This document shows positions 8,632 through 17,636 of a stretch of 64,000 nt of DNA, one piece after another. Both the position numbers and the translations under genes were made by a program. The stretch is from Abditibacteriota bacterium (GTDB taxonomy: Bacteria; Armatimonadota; UBA5829): NCBI GenBank assembly GCA_017445025.1, contig JAFSVJ010000051.1:1-64000 (forward strand), written 5' to 3'. Numbering within the stretch: the first letter of the stretch is position 1; every line of letters starts with the position of its first letter. The notes below the pieces were generated by a model. The model ran no database searches. It was given only the letters and a program-made list of their open reading frames with translations, and was not told the DNA's origin.

Positions 8632-10212
8632 ATGAAAATTATATTTACCTTAATTATATTTATGTTGGGAAGTTTGGTCTTTGCTCAGAATTGGGACAAA
8701 GAACCTAATTCTCACAGGGCAGATTTTATGCAAAAGGGTTATGGGATGATGACTCACTACCTTCCTACTCCTCAAGGTGCTACAGAAGAAGAAAAAGCAG
8801 AAGATTTTAACAGAATTATTGATAATTTCAATATTGAAGCCTTTATGGACGCTTTTGATCGCTCCGGTGCCGAGTGGCTTATTTTCACCATCGGTCAAAA
8901 TGTGGGTTATTGGAACAGTTCCAACTCTGTTGTTGACAGTGTAAAGCCGGGACATACTCCAAAAAGAGACCTGGTTTTGGAAATTGCCAAAGAAGTTAAG
9001 AAAAGAGGTAAAAAGTTTATAGCATACCTTCCCGGTGAAGCTGCCGCACTTTGCGGTAACGATCCTTCATTTATTCCTGTTTTCCATTGGACACAGAGTA
9101 TAGGAACACCGGAGTTTTACGCTACTTGGGCTGATTTTTTGAGGGAATATTCTTTGAAATTCGGTAAAGATTGTGATGGTTGGTGGATAGACGGTATTTA
9201 TGCTTCTGTTCATGATAATAGTTATAATTGGTCTATATGGGCAGATGCCATGAGAGCCGGAAACCCTGACAGTGCCATAGCTTTTTCCGATGCATCTTAT
9301 GTTTTGGGATATTTAAACAATCTCACACCTGAAAATGACTACTTCCCCGGTGAAGTTCATGCCATGGAAGACGGTTATGTTAGAATAGATCCTTTGTTTG
9401 GTGAAACATATTTAAGCGATGACGGAAAGATAAGACAAAAGTATTCCTTGCCAAAATATTTTATTCCTAAAGGCCCATTTTTAGATGGTGCACGACTTCA
9501 CGCTCTTGTTCCATTTGATTCAACTTTTAATCCTACAGTTAAAACAGAGTGGGCTTCTTATGATGTGGACAGTCTTTTGAGACTTTGCCATTCCTTCCAT
9601 GCGGTAGGTGGCGGTGTCACTCTTAACTCTCCCATAAATATGGACGGAACCATACCTCCTTCATCTCTTGCCAAGCTTGAAGCTGTTGGTAAAAGTTTCA
9701 AAGATAAAAGTGCTGATAAGAAATACAAATTAGATCCAAAAGTTCTTGACAGAACGGTAAAAGTTATGGGTAAGAACCCTAACCCTAAAAACATTGCTTG
9801 GGGAAAACCGGCTAAATTATATGATGCCAATATGACAAGAGAAGTTGCTTCTTCAAGTTTTGCTCATGATGCTTTTTTAGGTAATGACGGTGATAAAGCT
9901 TCTTGTGCTGTAGGTGGAGACGGTGCTTGGGCATGGACTTATTTTCTCGATTTGGAAAAGTCCACAAAAATTTCTCAAATTAAGCTTACCATGGGTGATT
10001 TTTACGCTACGGAATTTACTGTTAGCACATCAGTTAACAATGTTATATGGGATGAAATTGACCATGTATATAATACAGATAAACAATTGGAATATACTTG
10101 GAAATTAAAGAATAAAAATGTTCGCTATATAAAGATTACATCCCTAAAGCCAAACGGAGCCAACCAAGAAGGCAAACAGCTTGGCGTTTATGAATTGGAA
10201 GTTTATAAATAA
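8632..10212 (+). CDS. Secreted GH29-like hydrolase with C-terminal discoidin domain
   Basis: The 526-residue protein has a signal peptide (MKIIFTLIIFMLGSLVFA), a catalytic barrel of about 330 residues, and a C-terminal F5/8 type C (galactose-binding-like) domain from about residue 385 (NIAWGKPAKL... to LGVYELEVYK). Barrel motifs parallel GH29: GYGMMTHYL, EWLIFTIGQNVGYWNSSNS, EIAKEVKKRGKKFIAYLPG and DGWWIDG, whose Asp is in the nucleophile position. It is a more distant paralogue of the 6984 and 17637 genes. AGGAG at 8619-8623 favours the ATG at 8632 over the one at 8626. It is probably an extracellular or surface glycosidase, perhaps an alpha-L-fucosidase; the sugar is not certain. Confidence 0.8.
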   Translation: MKIIFTLIIFMLGSLVFAQNWDKEPNSHRADFMQKGYGMMTHYLPTPQGATEEEKAEDFNRIIDNFNIEAFMDAFDRSGAEWLIFTIGQNVGYWNSSNSVVDSVKPGHTPKRDLVLEIAKEVKKRGKKFIAYLPGEAAALCGNDPSFIPVFHWTQSIGTPEFYATWADFLREYSLKFGKDCDGWWIDGIYASVHDNSYNWSIWADAMRAGNPDSAIAFSDASYVLGYLNNLTPENDYFPGEVHAMEDGYVRIDPLFGETYLSDDGKIRQKYSLPKYFIPKGPFLDGARLHALVPFDSTFNPTVKTEWASYDVDSLLRLCHSFHAVGGGVTLNSPINMDGTIPPSSLAKLEAVGKSFKDKSADKKYKLDPKVLDRTVKVMGKNPNPKNIAWGKPAKLYDANMTREVASSSFAHDAFLGNDGDKASCAVGGDGAWAWTYFLDLEKSTKISQIKLTMGDFYATEFTVSTSVNNVIWDEIDHVYNTDKQLEYTWKLKNKNVRYIKITSLKPNGANQEGKQLGVYELEVYK

Positions 10213-10225
10213 TTATTTGCCTATC

Positions 10226-10560
10226 CCCCTAAAACTCGTCAGAGTTTTGGGGGTTGCAGTTGCGAAAAATTTCCAAGGGTCTAGTCAAAAATCTTTAATG
10301 TTAAAGATTTTTGCCGTCGGGCACCGAAAAATCGTAGATTTTCCGGCTCTTGCTAAAAACGACCCAAGGGTTCCCGAAAAGTCGTTAAGACTTTTTGGGA
10401 TTTGGGCAAACAGTTGTCGTTTTTACAAAAAAGCGGTGCTTATTTCTCACCCCGAAAAGTTTCGCTTTTAGCTCAACTTTTTGTGGACCCCGAGATTGCC
10501 GCAATTCACCCCGGAAAGTTGAGCATAATCGAAACTTTTTGGGATTTGGAGTGACGGTGA
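10226..10560. repeat. Mosaic palindromic repeats, including an 84-base block
   Basis: The gap holds a CCCCTAAAACTC-GTCA-GAGTTTTGGGG hairpin (about 10226-10251), an 84-base block at 10280-10363 that recurs at 36152-36235 with four mismatches by eye, and three TCCC-AAAAAGT type inverted repeats (about 10362-10405, 10450-10498, 10508-10548). The 84-base block contains AAAATC-GTA-GATTTT, a GNA-loop hairpin. Open frames across this segment, including an in-frame extension of the next gene to 10395, are repeat artefacts. Confidence 0.8.
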
Positions 10561-10601
10561 GATGGAATCCTAATTTCTGTTTTTCTAAACGAGGAAATCT
10601 T

Positions 10602-13253
10602 ATGAAATATTATCTTATTGTTCTTTTTATTTTATTATCCGCAGTTCCAATCTTTGCCGAATACGCAAAGGGGGATGCTCCTTTTGTTAATACTTGGCTT
10701 GTTTTGGGAGCTGTTAAAGGTGATTTTGATAGTGAATTAATACAAGGTCAGCCAACTTTAGCCGAAGAAATTCAAGGTAAAAAGTGGGAATATTTGGACG
10801 ACAGACTATTTTCAAGAAACCTTGATGACTATGTGGATCTTTTTTCTTATTACAGAATTATAAAGAAAGAGAGTATTGACGGAGTTGTGGCATATCTACA
10901 TACTTTTGTTTATTCTCCGGAGGACACAGAGGCTCAAATCCGATATGGGGGAGACAGGTTTTCAAAAGTGTTTTTAAACGGTGAACTTGTTGCTTCAGCA
11001 AAGGTAGGATATTCCGAAAGAGAACATTATGATAATTGGTCCAGTTATTTGTGGAAATCCCAACAGGACAATGCCACCAAAGATACTGTAATTAAAGATG
11101 TAATGTTAAAAAAGGGTTGGAACAGTGTTTTGGTCAAGGTGGGAACGGAAAGAGAGCAGGTTTTCGGCTTATATTTCCGAATTTCCGATAAAAACGGAAA
11201 CAAAATGGATAATATTTCTTATTCCTTATACGGACCATTGTCAGATAAACTTTCAATAGATAATACTTCTATTAAAGGCACTGACAAAAATATGCCTACA
11301 GCCTTTACCGGTTGGACTTATGTGGGAGCAAAATTAGACGAGGATTTTGAACAATACACAAACAGTGCCAAAAAAGAATTGTGGGAAAGTGCTTTAAGTG
11401 CTACGGATTTTTCTTTTACAGCCTCCGGCGGTGTGCCTCCATACAGTTTTTACATAAAAGGAAATCTTCCTAAGGGTTTGGGTTTTAAAGACGGAGTAAT
11501 TTACGGAAAAGTAGATGAAAAGGCAAAATTGGGAGATTATAGTTTTACCGTTACGGTAAAGGACTCCAAAGGTGATACAGTCCATAAAGATTTTTCAATA
11601 ACTTTGAAAGAAAGACCTAACAAATGGATAGAGGCGGGAAGACTTACAGCTCTAATTCACGCTCCCGAAGGTATTCCCGCAGAAGATGTGGCAAAATTGC
11701 CAAAACAGATAAAGAGAGAGGGTTATACTGTTTGTATGCCCATTTCATACAATAACGGACAATATAAATTTAGATTTCCCAATATACTTAATACAAGGCC
11801 GGAATATGATGCGGGAGATGTTATAACTCCCATTTATGAAGCCTTTAAGAAAGAAGGGGTAAATTTTGGAATGTATGTGGGTAATGTTTTGGGCAACCCT
11901 CATTGCACTTATGATATGATTCCCCTTCTTTATGAAGATATGTGTCAAAGATATGAGCTGAAAGTTCTCTGGCATGACTGGCTTGGCGTGGATCACGCTT
12001 CTGTTGACGCTATTTATTCTTTGGTTAAGACCATAAATCCTGACACGGTTATTATAAACAACGGTTTGGAAAGATACACCAACGGTGATTGGGATGTATT
12101 GTGTATTGAAGATTTAAATACTTTTGCAAACCCGGAAAACCTCTGGGAAGGCAGATTTCCTTATAATTACGGAATTCATTATTTCAAACCGCCATATAAT
12201 TGGCCTAAGAATTATTCTCTTGAAACTTGGAAATATATTAGAGAAAAGTCAGAGAAATACCCGAAAGTCACAGACTGGGTTGACTATTTGAAGACTACCA
12301 TAGCCATTAACAGCGACGGAGGAATAACCAATCTCGATCACTCTTGGGTTAATGAGTTTGGTTATTCAACTTATTTGAAATCAGCACATGAAAAAATGGC
12401 AAATTGGTGCAACGGTAAATATGTTTCCGAGCCTTTATATAATGCCTATACAAACTGTTATCCTTTATATGATTTAAGCGGAGATTATGGTTATGCCAAT
12501 GTATCTGTTGACGGAAAAAGTATATATTTGATATTTACGGAAAACCCCAGATATAAGAAAGGTTTAAAAGCTTGCGGTGAATATTTGACACTTAATGATT
12601 TTCCCGGTGAAGTTGTTGATGCAAAATGTATAAATATTAATGTTCCCGTAAAGTTTACACAGGAAGGCAAAACCCTTACTTTGAGAGTAGCTCATCTTGA
12701 ACAGGATAAAATTGCCACAATTGTTAAATTATCTCTTAAAAAGCCTATAGAATATGAATCTGACAGACACGAATTGGAAAGGGGAACTCTTCCTGTTGTA
12801 ATTAAGAAAGGAAACATAGCTTTCGGAAAGCCTTCAAAACTAATGTCAAATGATGGTCTCCGAGAGTTGGAACCATCTTCTTTCAGTGCATTTGCTTTTA
12901 ACGGAAATGACGGTCGTTCGGATACGGTTGCCGCAGGCGCCTGGGAGTGGAACTGGACTTATGAATTGGATTTGGAAAAAGTTGAAAAGTTCGGTGAAAT
13001 AAAGGTATATTTCGGAAAGCCGGATGTGGAAGACGGTCACGGTTTTGCTACAGATTTTGCCATAAGAGTGTCAAAGGATAAGGTAAATTGGACGGAAATA
13101 GCACATTATGAAAACCCGGAGGGTAAAAAGGTCTTTGATATAGTTTGCAAAGACACGGAAGCAAGGTATATCTGCATTGACGGTTTCAAACCTGACGGAG
13201 AAGGTCAATTTGGCGGTCAAATGTCCATCGCCGAACTGGAAATATATAAATAA
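10602..13253 (+). CDS. Large secreted GH29-like multidomain enzyme
   Basis: The 883-residue protein has, in order: a signal peptide (MKYYLIVLFILLSAVPIFA); a jelly-roll carbohydrate-binding module (about 25-210, with KVFLNGE and LKKGWNSVLVKVGTE); an Ig-like He_PIG repeat (about 255-330, GGVPPYSFYIKGNLPKGL); a GH29-like barrel (about 335-640, with VLWHDWLGVDH, Asp in the nucleophile region); a beta domain; and a C-terminal F5/8C domain (about 730-883). The ATG at 10602 was chosen over an in-frame extension to 10395 because GAGG lies seven bases upstream and the signal peptide starts here. It is a paralogue of the 14725 gene. It is probably an exported glycan-degrading enzyme; the linkage is unknown. 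Confidence 0.78.
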   Translation: MKYYLIVLFILLSAVPIFAEYAKGDAPFVNTWLVLGAVKGDFDSELIQGQPTLAEEIQGKKWEYLDDRLFSRNLDDYVDLFSYYRIIKKESIDGVVAYLHTFVYSPEDTEAQIRYGGDRFSKVFLNGELVASAKVGYSEREHYDNWSSYLWKSQQDNATKDTVIKDVMLKKGWNSVLVKVGTEREQVFGLYFRISDKNGNKMDNISYSLYGPLSDKLSIDNTSIKGTDKNMPTAFTGWTYVGAKLDEDFEQYTNSAKKELWESALSATDFSFTASGGVPPYSFYIKGNLPKGLGFKDGVIYGKVDEKAKLGDYSFTVTVKDSKGDTVHKDFSITLKERPNKWIEAGRLTALIHAPEGIPAEDVAKLPKQIKREGYTVCMPISYNNGQYKFRFPNILNTRPEYDAGDVITPIYEAFKKEGVNFGMYVGNVLGNPHCTYDMIPLLYEDMCQRYELKVLWHDWLGVDHASVDAIYSLVKTINPDTVIINNGLERYTNGDWDVLCIEDLNTFANPENLWEGRFPYNYGIHYFKPPYNWPKNYSLETWKYIREKSEKYPKVTDWVDYLKTTIAINSDGGITNLDHSWVNEFGYSTYLKSAHEKMANWCNGKYVSEPLYNAYTNCYPLYDLSGDYGYANVSVDGKSIYLIFTENPRYKKGLKACGEYLTLNDFPGEVVDAKCININVPVKFTQEGKTLTLRVAHLEQDKIATIVKLSLKKPIEYESDRHELERGTLPVVIKKGNIAFGKPSKLMSNDGLRELEPSSFSAFAFNGNDGRSDTVAAGAWEWNWTYELDLEKVEKFGEIKVYFGKPDVEDGHGFATDFAIRVSKDKVNWTEIAHYENPEGKKVFDIVCKDTEARYICIDGFKPDGEGQFGGQMSIAELEIYK

Positions 13254-13269
13254 TCAGAAATCTGTCCCC

Positions 13270-13520
13270 TTAAACTTCATTCCCAAAAAGTCTTGCTTTG
13301 CTACAACTTTTTGGGAACCCTTGAAATTCGCAGGTTTGGGGGGGATTTTTGCCAAAGGCAAAAAGACGGGGGGATGGAATTCTAAGTCTTTAGACTTTCT
13401 TTGAAATTTCGTTCGTCACCTTTCCCTCTATTTTTCCGCGAAAAAGCCCATTCTCCAAAGAGTCTTACAACTTTTCGGAGTCTATTGGCCACCCAACCGG
13501 TCCTTGGCTCTCAGTCCAAA
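13270..13520. repeat. Mosaic palindromic repeats after the large GH29-like gene
   Basis: This stretch holds an AAAAAGTC...GACTTTTTGGGAACCC inverted repeat (about 13276-13315), TTTTTGCC-AAA-GGCAAAAA followed by GACGGGGGGATGGAATTCTA (about 13345-13384), and a degenerate CTCCAAAGAGT...ACTTTTCGGAG repeat (about 13443-13475). From 13520 to 13690 I see only AT-rich DNA. Confidence 0.7.
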
Positions 13521-13693
13521 AGGACTGACAGGGTAGCGTATCACCTGTATTTGACATATTAAACTTAATAGATTATATTTAAAAATATTTATTTACGAGG
13601 TATTTTATTTCATAATTTTCAAAAAAAAACTTAATAAATTTCAAATTTTTATAAAAAATCTTGTTATTTTTGCGATTTTTGGGGTTTTAAAAC

Positions 13694-13723
13694 TTGTTTT
13701 TTTTTTTTTTTATGTGGTATAAT
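13694..13723 (+). promoter_or_regulatory. Promoter of pilin-like gene 2
   Basis: TTGTTT at 13694-13699 and TATAAT at 13718-13723 are 18 bases apart, with TGG in front of the -10. The long T run between them resembles the one upstream of the first pilin-like gene, suggesting that the two are regulated alike. Confidence 0.75.
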
Positions 13724-13835
13724 ATATATGTATGATTTTTTGATACATAAATGCTTTTAAATTCAATGATATGAAGAGTTTTGAGCTTTTAGTATGAAAA
13801 ATGATACAATAAAATATCACAGGAGGATTTTCATA

Positions 13836-14615
13836 ATGAAAATCAGTTTAAAAGGTTTTACCTTGATAGAATTGTTGGTAGTGATTGCTATCATTGCCAT
13901 ACTTGCCGCAATTCTATTCCCCGTTTTCGCACAGGCAAGAGAGAAAGCAAGAGCCGCAAGTTGTCTGTCCAACTGTAAGCAGATAGGAACAGCTATCCAG
14001 CTTTACACAGACGACTACGACGAAACCCTTCCCGGTTCCAACGACTGTGACAAAGCAGTAACTTGGCCCACAGGTTTAAACAACATGTGTCCCGACGGCC
14101 CCAGTGCTATCCCTTATATGTTGAATCCCTATTGTAAAAACTATAAGATTTTTGCATGTCCTTCTGCCGGAAAAGATACTTGGTATTACTCAAGCACAAA
14201 CAGAACTTATCCAATTCATAACAAGATGTGGAATGGTTTAGTTCTTCACAGTGGCAGTTCAACTGAGACATCATACGGTCCTATTTCTATGGCACAGATT
14301 ACCAGATCTTCTGAAATAATTCTTTTTGTTGAAAGAAAGAATAATGATGTATGGCAAAGATATGCTATGATCCCCGCATTTTGGGGATTTTGGGGAACCG
14401 GTTGGACTTATGAAGCATGTTATAAACCTCTTCACAATGGTGGTGAGAACCTAACTTTTGTTGACGGTCATGCCAAATATTACAAAGTGGAAGCCATTAC
14501 TCTTGAAATGTTCGGTGCTAAAGTAAACAACGGTGCCAACAACAAGTGGTATACCGGTGGAACATATATGAACGGTATTGATACCAGAACTTCAAATTAT
14601 GTAATAGAGTTATAG
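13836..14615 (+). CDS. Pilin-like protein with N-methylation signal, H-X9-DG type
   Basis: The 259-residue protein begins [20 protein letters not shown], a class III-like prepilin signal, followed by [20 protein letters not shown] and [13 protein letters not shown]. The C-terminus has [18 protein letters not shown], a perfect H-x9-DG motif. The upstream in-frame ATG at 13794 is rejected, since the AGGAGG at 13821-13826 lies nine bases before 13836. It is paralogous to the 6179 gene and to the left-edge fragment. It probably sits in the inner membrane or in a pseudopilus; a role in a type II secretion-like export of the neighbouring hydrolases is an attractive inference, but the assembly genes are not in this window. 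Confidence 0.88.
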   Translation: MKISLKGFTLIELLVVIAIIAILAAILFPVFAQAREKARAASCLSNCKQIGTAIQLYTDDYDETLPGSNDCDKAVTWPTGLNNMCPDGPSAIPYMLNPYCKNYKIFACPSAGKDTWYYSSTNRTYPIHNKMWNGLVLHSGSSTETSYGPISMAQITRSSEIILFVERKNNDVWQRYAMIPAFWGFWGTGWTYEACYKPLHNGGENLTFVDGHAKYYKVEAITLEMFGAKVNNGANNKWYTGGTYMNGIDTRTSNYVIEL

Positions 14616-14648
14616 TTTTTTGCATTATGACTTAATGCTTATTTAAAA

Positions 14649-14708
14649 GGTTTATTTGAAATTTATTTAAGTTTTTATAATTATTAGATTTCAAATAAAT
14701 CTTTTTTT
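14649..14708 (+). terminator. Terminator or attenuator between pilin-like gene 2 and its enzyme
   Basis: TTTATTTGAAAT and ATTTCAAATAAA pair over 12 bp (about 14 with end pairs), with a loop of roughly 25 bases, and seven Ts follow. The tract ends only a few bases before the AAGGAG of the next gene (ATG 14725), so the downstream gene may be expressed by read-through only. Confidence 0.65.
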
Positions 14709-14724
14709 ATAAGGAGATTTTTTT

Positions 14725-17400
14725 ATGTATAAAAGGATTGTTTTTTGTATTATTCTGATTTTATTATCCTTATGTGTATTTGCAGAATATGCGGATTCCA
14801 TTGCAGACAGTGATAAATATATTAAAGATCCGGCTCCTTTCATAAACACTTGGGCAGTCCTTGGTGTTTTTAATGAAAAAGAAGCTATAGATACGGATAT
14901 TATCGGAGAAGCATCGGTTGAGCCTTATGTGGGCCAAGAAACCGGCGGTAAAACTTGGGAATATTTTGATGACCGACTTTTCTCAAGAAATTATGACGAT
15001 TATGTAGATTTATATTCCTATTATAAAGTTAAGAAAAAAGATAATGTGGACGGTTGTGTTATATATCTTCACAATTATGTTTTCAGCCCAAAGGAACAAC
15101 AAGTTCAAATCCGTTGGGGCGGAGACAGATATTCCAAAGTTTTTCTTAACGGTGAAGAAATAGGAAAAGCCTTGGTAGGTTTTCCCAACAATGTAATTAC
15201 TTATACGGATCCTGACTGGTGGCACGCCGGGGGAAACTGGAAACATCTTCAAGATAATGCCACAAAGGATGCCAATAAAGTCAACGTCACACTTAAAAAA
15301 GGCTGGAACAGAGTTTTGGTTAAGGTTGGAAATGACCGTGAAGGTGTTCTCGGTTTATACTTCCGTATTAGCGGAAACAAGGGTGAGAATTTAAATCTTA
15401 TCACTTCTCCCAACGGTCCCAAATCATCTTTAACCATAGATAATAATGCTTTAATCCTTGACGGAAATAAAAATATGCCCATAGCTTACAGAGGTTGGCC
15501 TTATGTGGGATTTGATTTGGGAGAAACTTTTTACAATTATATTAAATCTGTTCATTTTCCGGCACACTATACTTCAACAGTTTCCGCATCAGATTTTGTA
15601 TTTACAGCCGGTGGGGGCAGTGCTCCCTATTCATATTCTTTAACGGGAAAACTTCCTAAGGGTTTGTCTTTCAAAAACGGAAAGATTATGGGAAAAGTAG
15701 CTCTTCATTGTGAAATAAAAGATTACCCCATTACACTAACAGTGAAAGATGCACAAGGTCAAACAGCTACCAAAGATTTTGTCATAACTGTAAAGGAACG
15801 TCCCAATAAATGGGTGGAAGAAGGCAGAATGACAGCCCTTATCCACTCTCCCGAAACCATTCCTGCCGATAAAATAGAAGAAGCTGCCCAAGTGGTTAAA
15901 GATCAAGGCTATTGTTTGGTAATGCCCATAAACTTTAATAACGGTTTGTATAATTTTAGGTCACAAAATCGTTTTAACACAGTTCCCGAAAAAGACCTCG
16001 GTGACGCATTAACTCCTTTGGTTGAACCTTTTGAGAGTAGGGGAGTTAAGGTAGGAACTTATGTAGGAAATGTTATTCCTGCCCCACAATTTGCTTACGA
16101 TCAAGTGGTGGCAATGTATGAAGATATGATAACAAGGTATATGCCAAAAGCTATATGGCACGATTGGTTGGGAGTATGTCACGGCTCTACTGACGCAATT
16201 TTTTCACTTGTAAAGACCATAAATCCGGACATAGTTATTTTTGAAAACGGTATTCAAAGATTTACCAACGGTGACTGGGATGTTTTGGCAATAGAGTTTA
16301 TGTCAAATACCAAAGACAAAGAAGGAGATATATGGTCTTCTTTTGTATATGACTATGGTAAAAATCTATATCCGTCTGTATATAATTGGCCTAAGGCTTA
16401 TTCTATGGAAACTTGGCATTCTTTGGCTTCCCCGGATTTAATAGAAAAATTTCCTGACAAAGTAGATTGGGATAGTTTTTTAAAGCTCAATATTGCAGTT
16501 ATTTGTGAGGGCGGAATTTCCAATCTTGATCATACAATAGGAACCGCAGAGGAAGAATTCCAAAGATTTGAGCAACACAAAAAAATGGCTGCTTGGTGTA
16601 ACGGAGAAACAGTTTCTGAGCCCCTTTATCACGCTTACACCAATTGTTACCCCGTATATGAAATGGTTGAGGATTGGGGATATGTTAATGTTTCTCTTGA
16701 CGGTAAAAATTTATATGCAATTGCTATGAAAAACCCACGCGGAAAAATAGGTTTGACCGGTAAAGATATTATGATTAATTCTTTCCGAGGTGATGTAGAT
16801 TCTGTTATCAATATGAATAGCGGAGAAAGTGTTAAATTCTTACAAAAGGGTAAAGTTTTGACATTGTCTGTTAAAGATGTTAAGCCTGACCAAGTTGCTA
16901 ATATTTTCAAAATCATACTAAAAGAGCCTATTTCTTATGATGATACTCCAAGAACTTTAAAGCCGGAAAAATATACCAATAAAAAGAATTTGGCTTATCA
17001 AAAAGTGGGATATATGCAAGAAGTAAACGGTAATCTTTGGACACTTTCAAGCGGATTTGACAGATATGCCTCCTACGGAACCGACGGATTTATGGATACA
17101 GACGTGGCAGCCGGTGAAAGATATAACTGGGGATATATGGTGGATTTGGATAATGAATATTCAATCGGAAAAGTTAAAGTATATATGACCGGTGTCACAA
17201 CAAAATACAGATTGGAAGTATCTCTTGACAGTAAGAATTGGGATGTAATTGAAAAAGGTGAGAATCCGGATTTGAATAAGGAATTGGAGTTTTCTTTCCC
17301 AAAGATAAAAGCAAGATATGTTCGTTTTGTTTCATTAAAGCCTGACGGTCCCGGTCAACCCGGCGGTCAAATGGGCCTTAGAGAGATAGAAGTTTACTAA
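14725..17400 (+). CDS. Large secreted GH29-like multidomain enzyme, paralogue
   Basis: The 891-residue protein has the same architecture as the 10602 gene: signal peptide (MYKRIVFCIILILLSLCVFA), jelly-roll binding module with KVFLNGEEIGKALVG and LKKGWNRVLVKVGND, an He_PIG-type Ig domain (GGGSAPYSYSLTGKLPKGL), a barrel with AIWHDWLGVCHG, and a C-terminal F5/8C domain ending GLREIEVY. AAGGAG lies eight bases before the ATG. No promoter is seen in the 109-base gap, so it is probably co-transcribed with the pilin-like gene through the hairpin. The duplicates differ mainly in an insertion near residue 30. It is probably an extracellular glycosidase acting on fucosylated or related glycans. Confidence 0.78.
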   Translation: MYKRIVFCIILILLSLCVFAEYADSIADSDKYIKDPAPFINTWAVLGVFNEKEAIDTDIIGEASVEPYVGQETGGKTWEYFDDRLFSRNYDDYVDLYSYYKVKKKDNVDGCVIYLHNYVFSPKEQQVQIRWGGDRYSKVFLNGEEIGKALVGFPNNVITYTDPDWWHAGGNWKHLQDNATKDANKVNVTLKKGWNRVLVKVGNDREGVLGLYFRISGNKGENLNLITSPNGPKSSLTIDNNALILDGNKNMPIAYRGWPYVGFDLGETFYNYIKSVHFPAHYTSTVSASDFVFTAGGGSAPYSYSLTGKLPKGLSFKNGKIMGKVALHCEIKDYPITLTVKDAQGQTATKDFVITVKERPNKWVEEGRMTALIHSPETIPADKIEEAAQVVKDQGYCLVMPINFNNGLYNFRSQNRFNTVPEKDLGDALTPLVEPFESRGVKVGTYVGNVIPAPQFAYDQVVAMYEDMITRYMPKAIWHDWLGVCHGSTDAIFSLVKTINPDIVIFENGIQRFTNGDWDVLAIEFMSNTKDKEGDIWSSFVYDYGKNLYPSVYNWPKAYSMETWHSLASPDLIEKFPDKVDWDSFLKLNIAVICEGGISNLDHTIGTAEEEFQRFEQHKKMAAWCNGETVSEPLYHAYTNCYPVYEMVEDWGYVNVSLDGKNLYAIAMKNPRGKIGLTGKDIMINSFRGDVDSVINMNSGESVKFLQKGKVLTLSVKDVKPDQVANIFKIILKEPISYDDTPRTLKPEKYTNKKNLAYQKVGYMQEVNGNLWTLSSGFDRYASYGTDGFMDTDVAAGERYNWGYMVDLDNEYSIGKVKVYMTGVTTKYRLEVSLDSKNWDVIEKGENPDLNKELEFSFPKIKARYVRFVSLKPDGPGQPGGQMGLREIEVY

Positions 17401-17545
17401 ATTTGTCTATGACAAATTCTGCTCCCCTAAAACTCACCGGAGTTTTTTGGGGTGGCAGTCCGAAAAAGTTTCAAGGGCTCCCGAAAAATGGAGTTTACGA
17501 CACTTTTGGGGAATGAAACTGACGGGGGGATGGAATTCTATTACC
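17400..17545. repeat. Palindromic repeats directly after a stop codon
   Basis: AATTTGTC-TAT-GACAAATT starts on the last base of the stop codon (17400-17418). A CCCCTAAAACTC...GAGTTTTTTGGGG hairpin (about 17424-17450) and GACGGGGGGATGGAATTCTA (about 17521-17540) follow; these match units at 10226 and 13364. Between 17545 and 17636 I see only the leader of the next gene. Confidence 0.7.
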
Positions 17546-17636
17546 TAAGAAATTTTTAAATTTTACCAACCCCCTTTGATTTTTTGGAATTTGGAGTTGA
17601 TTTGAATAATGGAATTTAATTATTTGAGGTTATAAA

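Noticed and set aside
10395-10601. In-frame upstream extension of the large GH29-like gene, giving a 952-residue protein
   Set aside because: The extension runs through palindromic repeats; the ATG at 10602 has GAGG seven bases upstream and starts a clear signal peptide.
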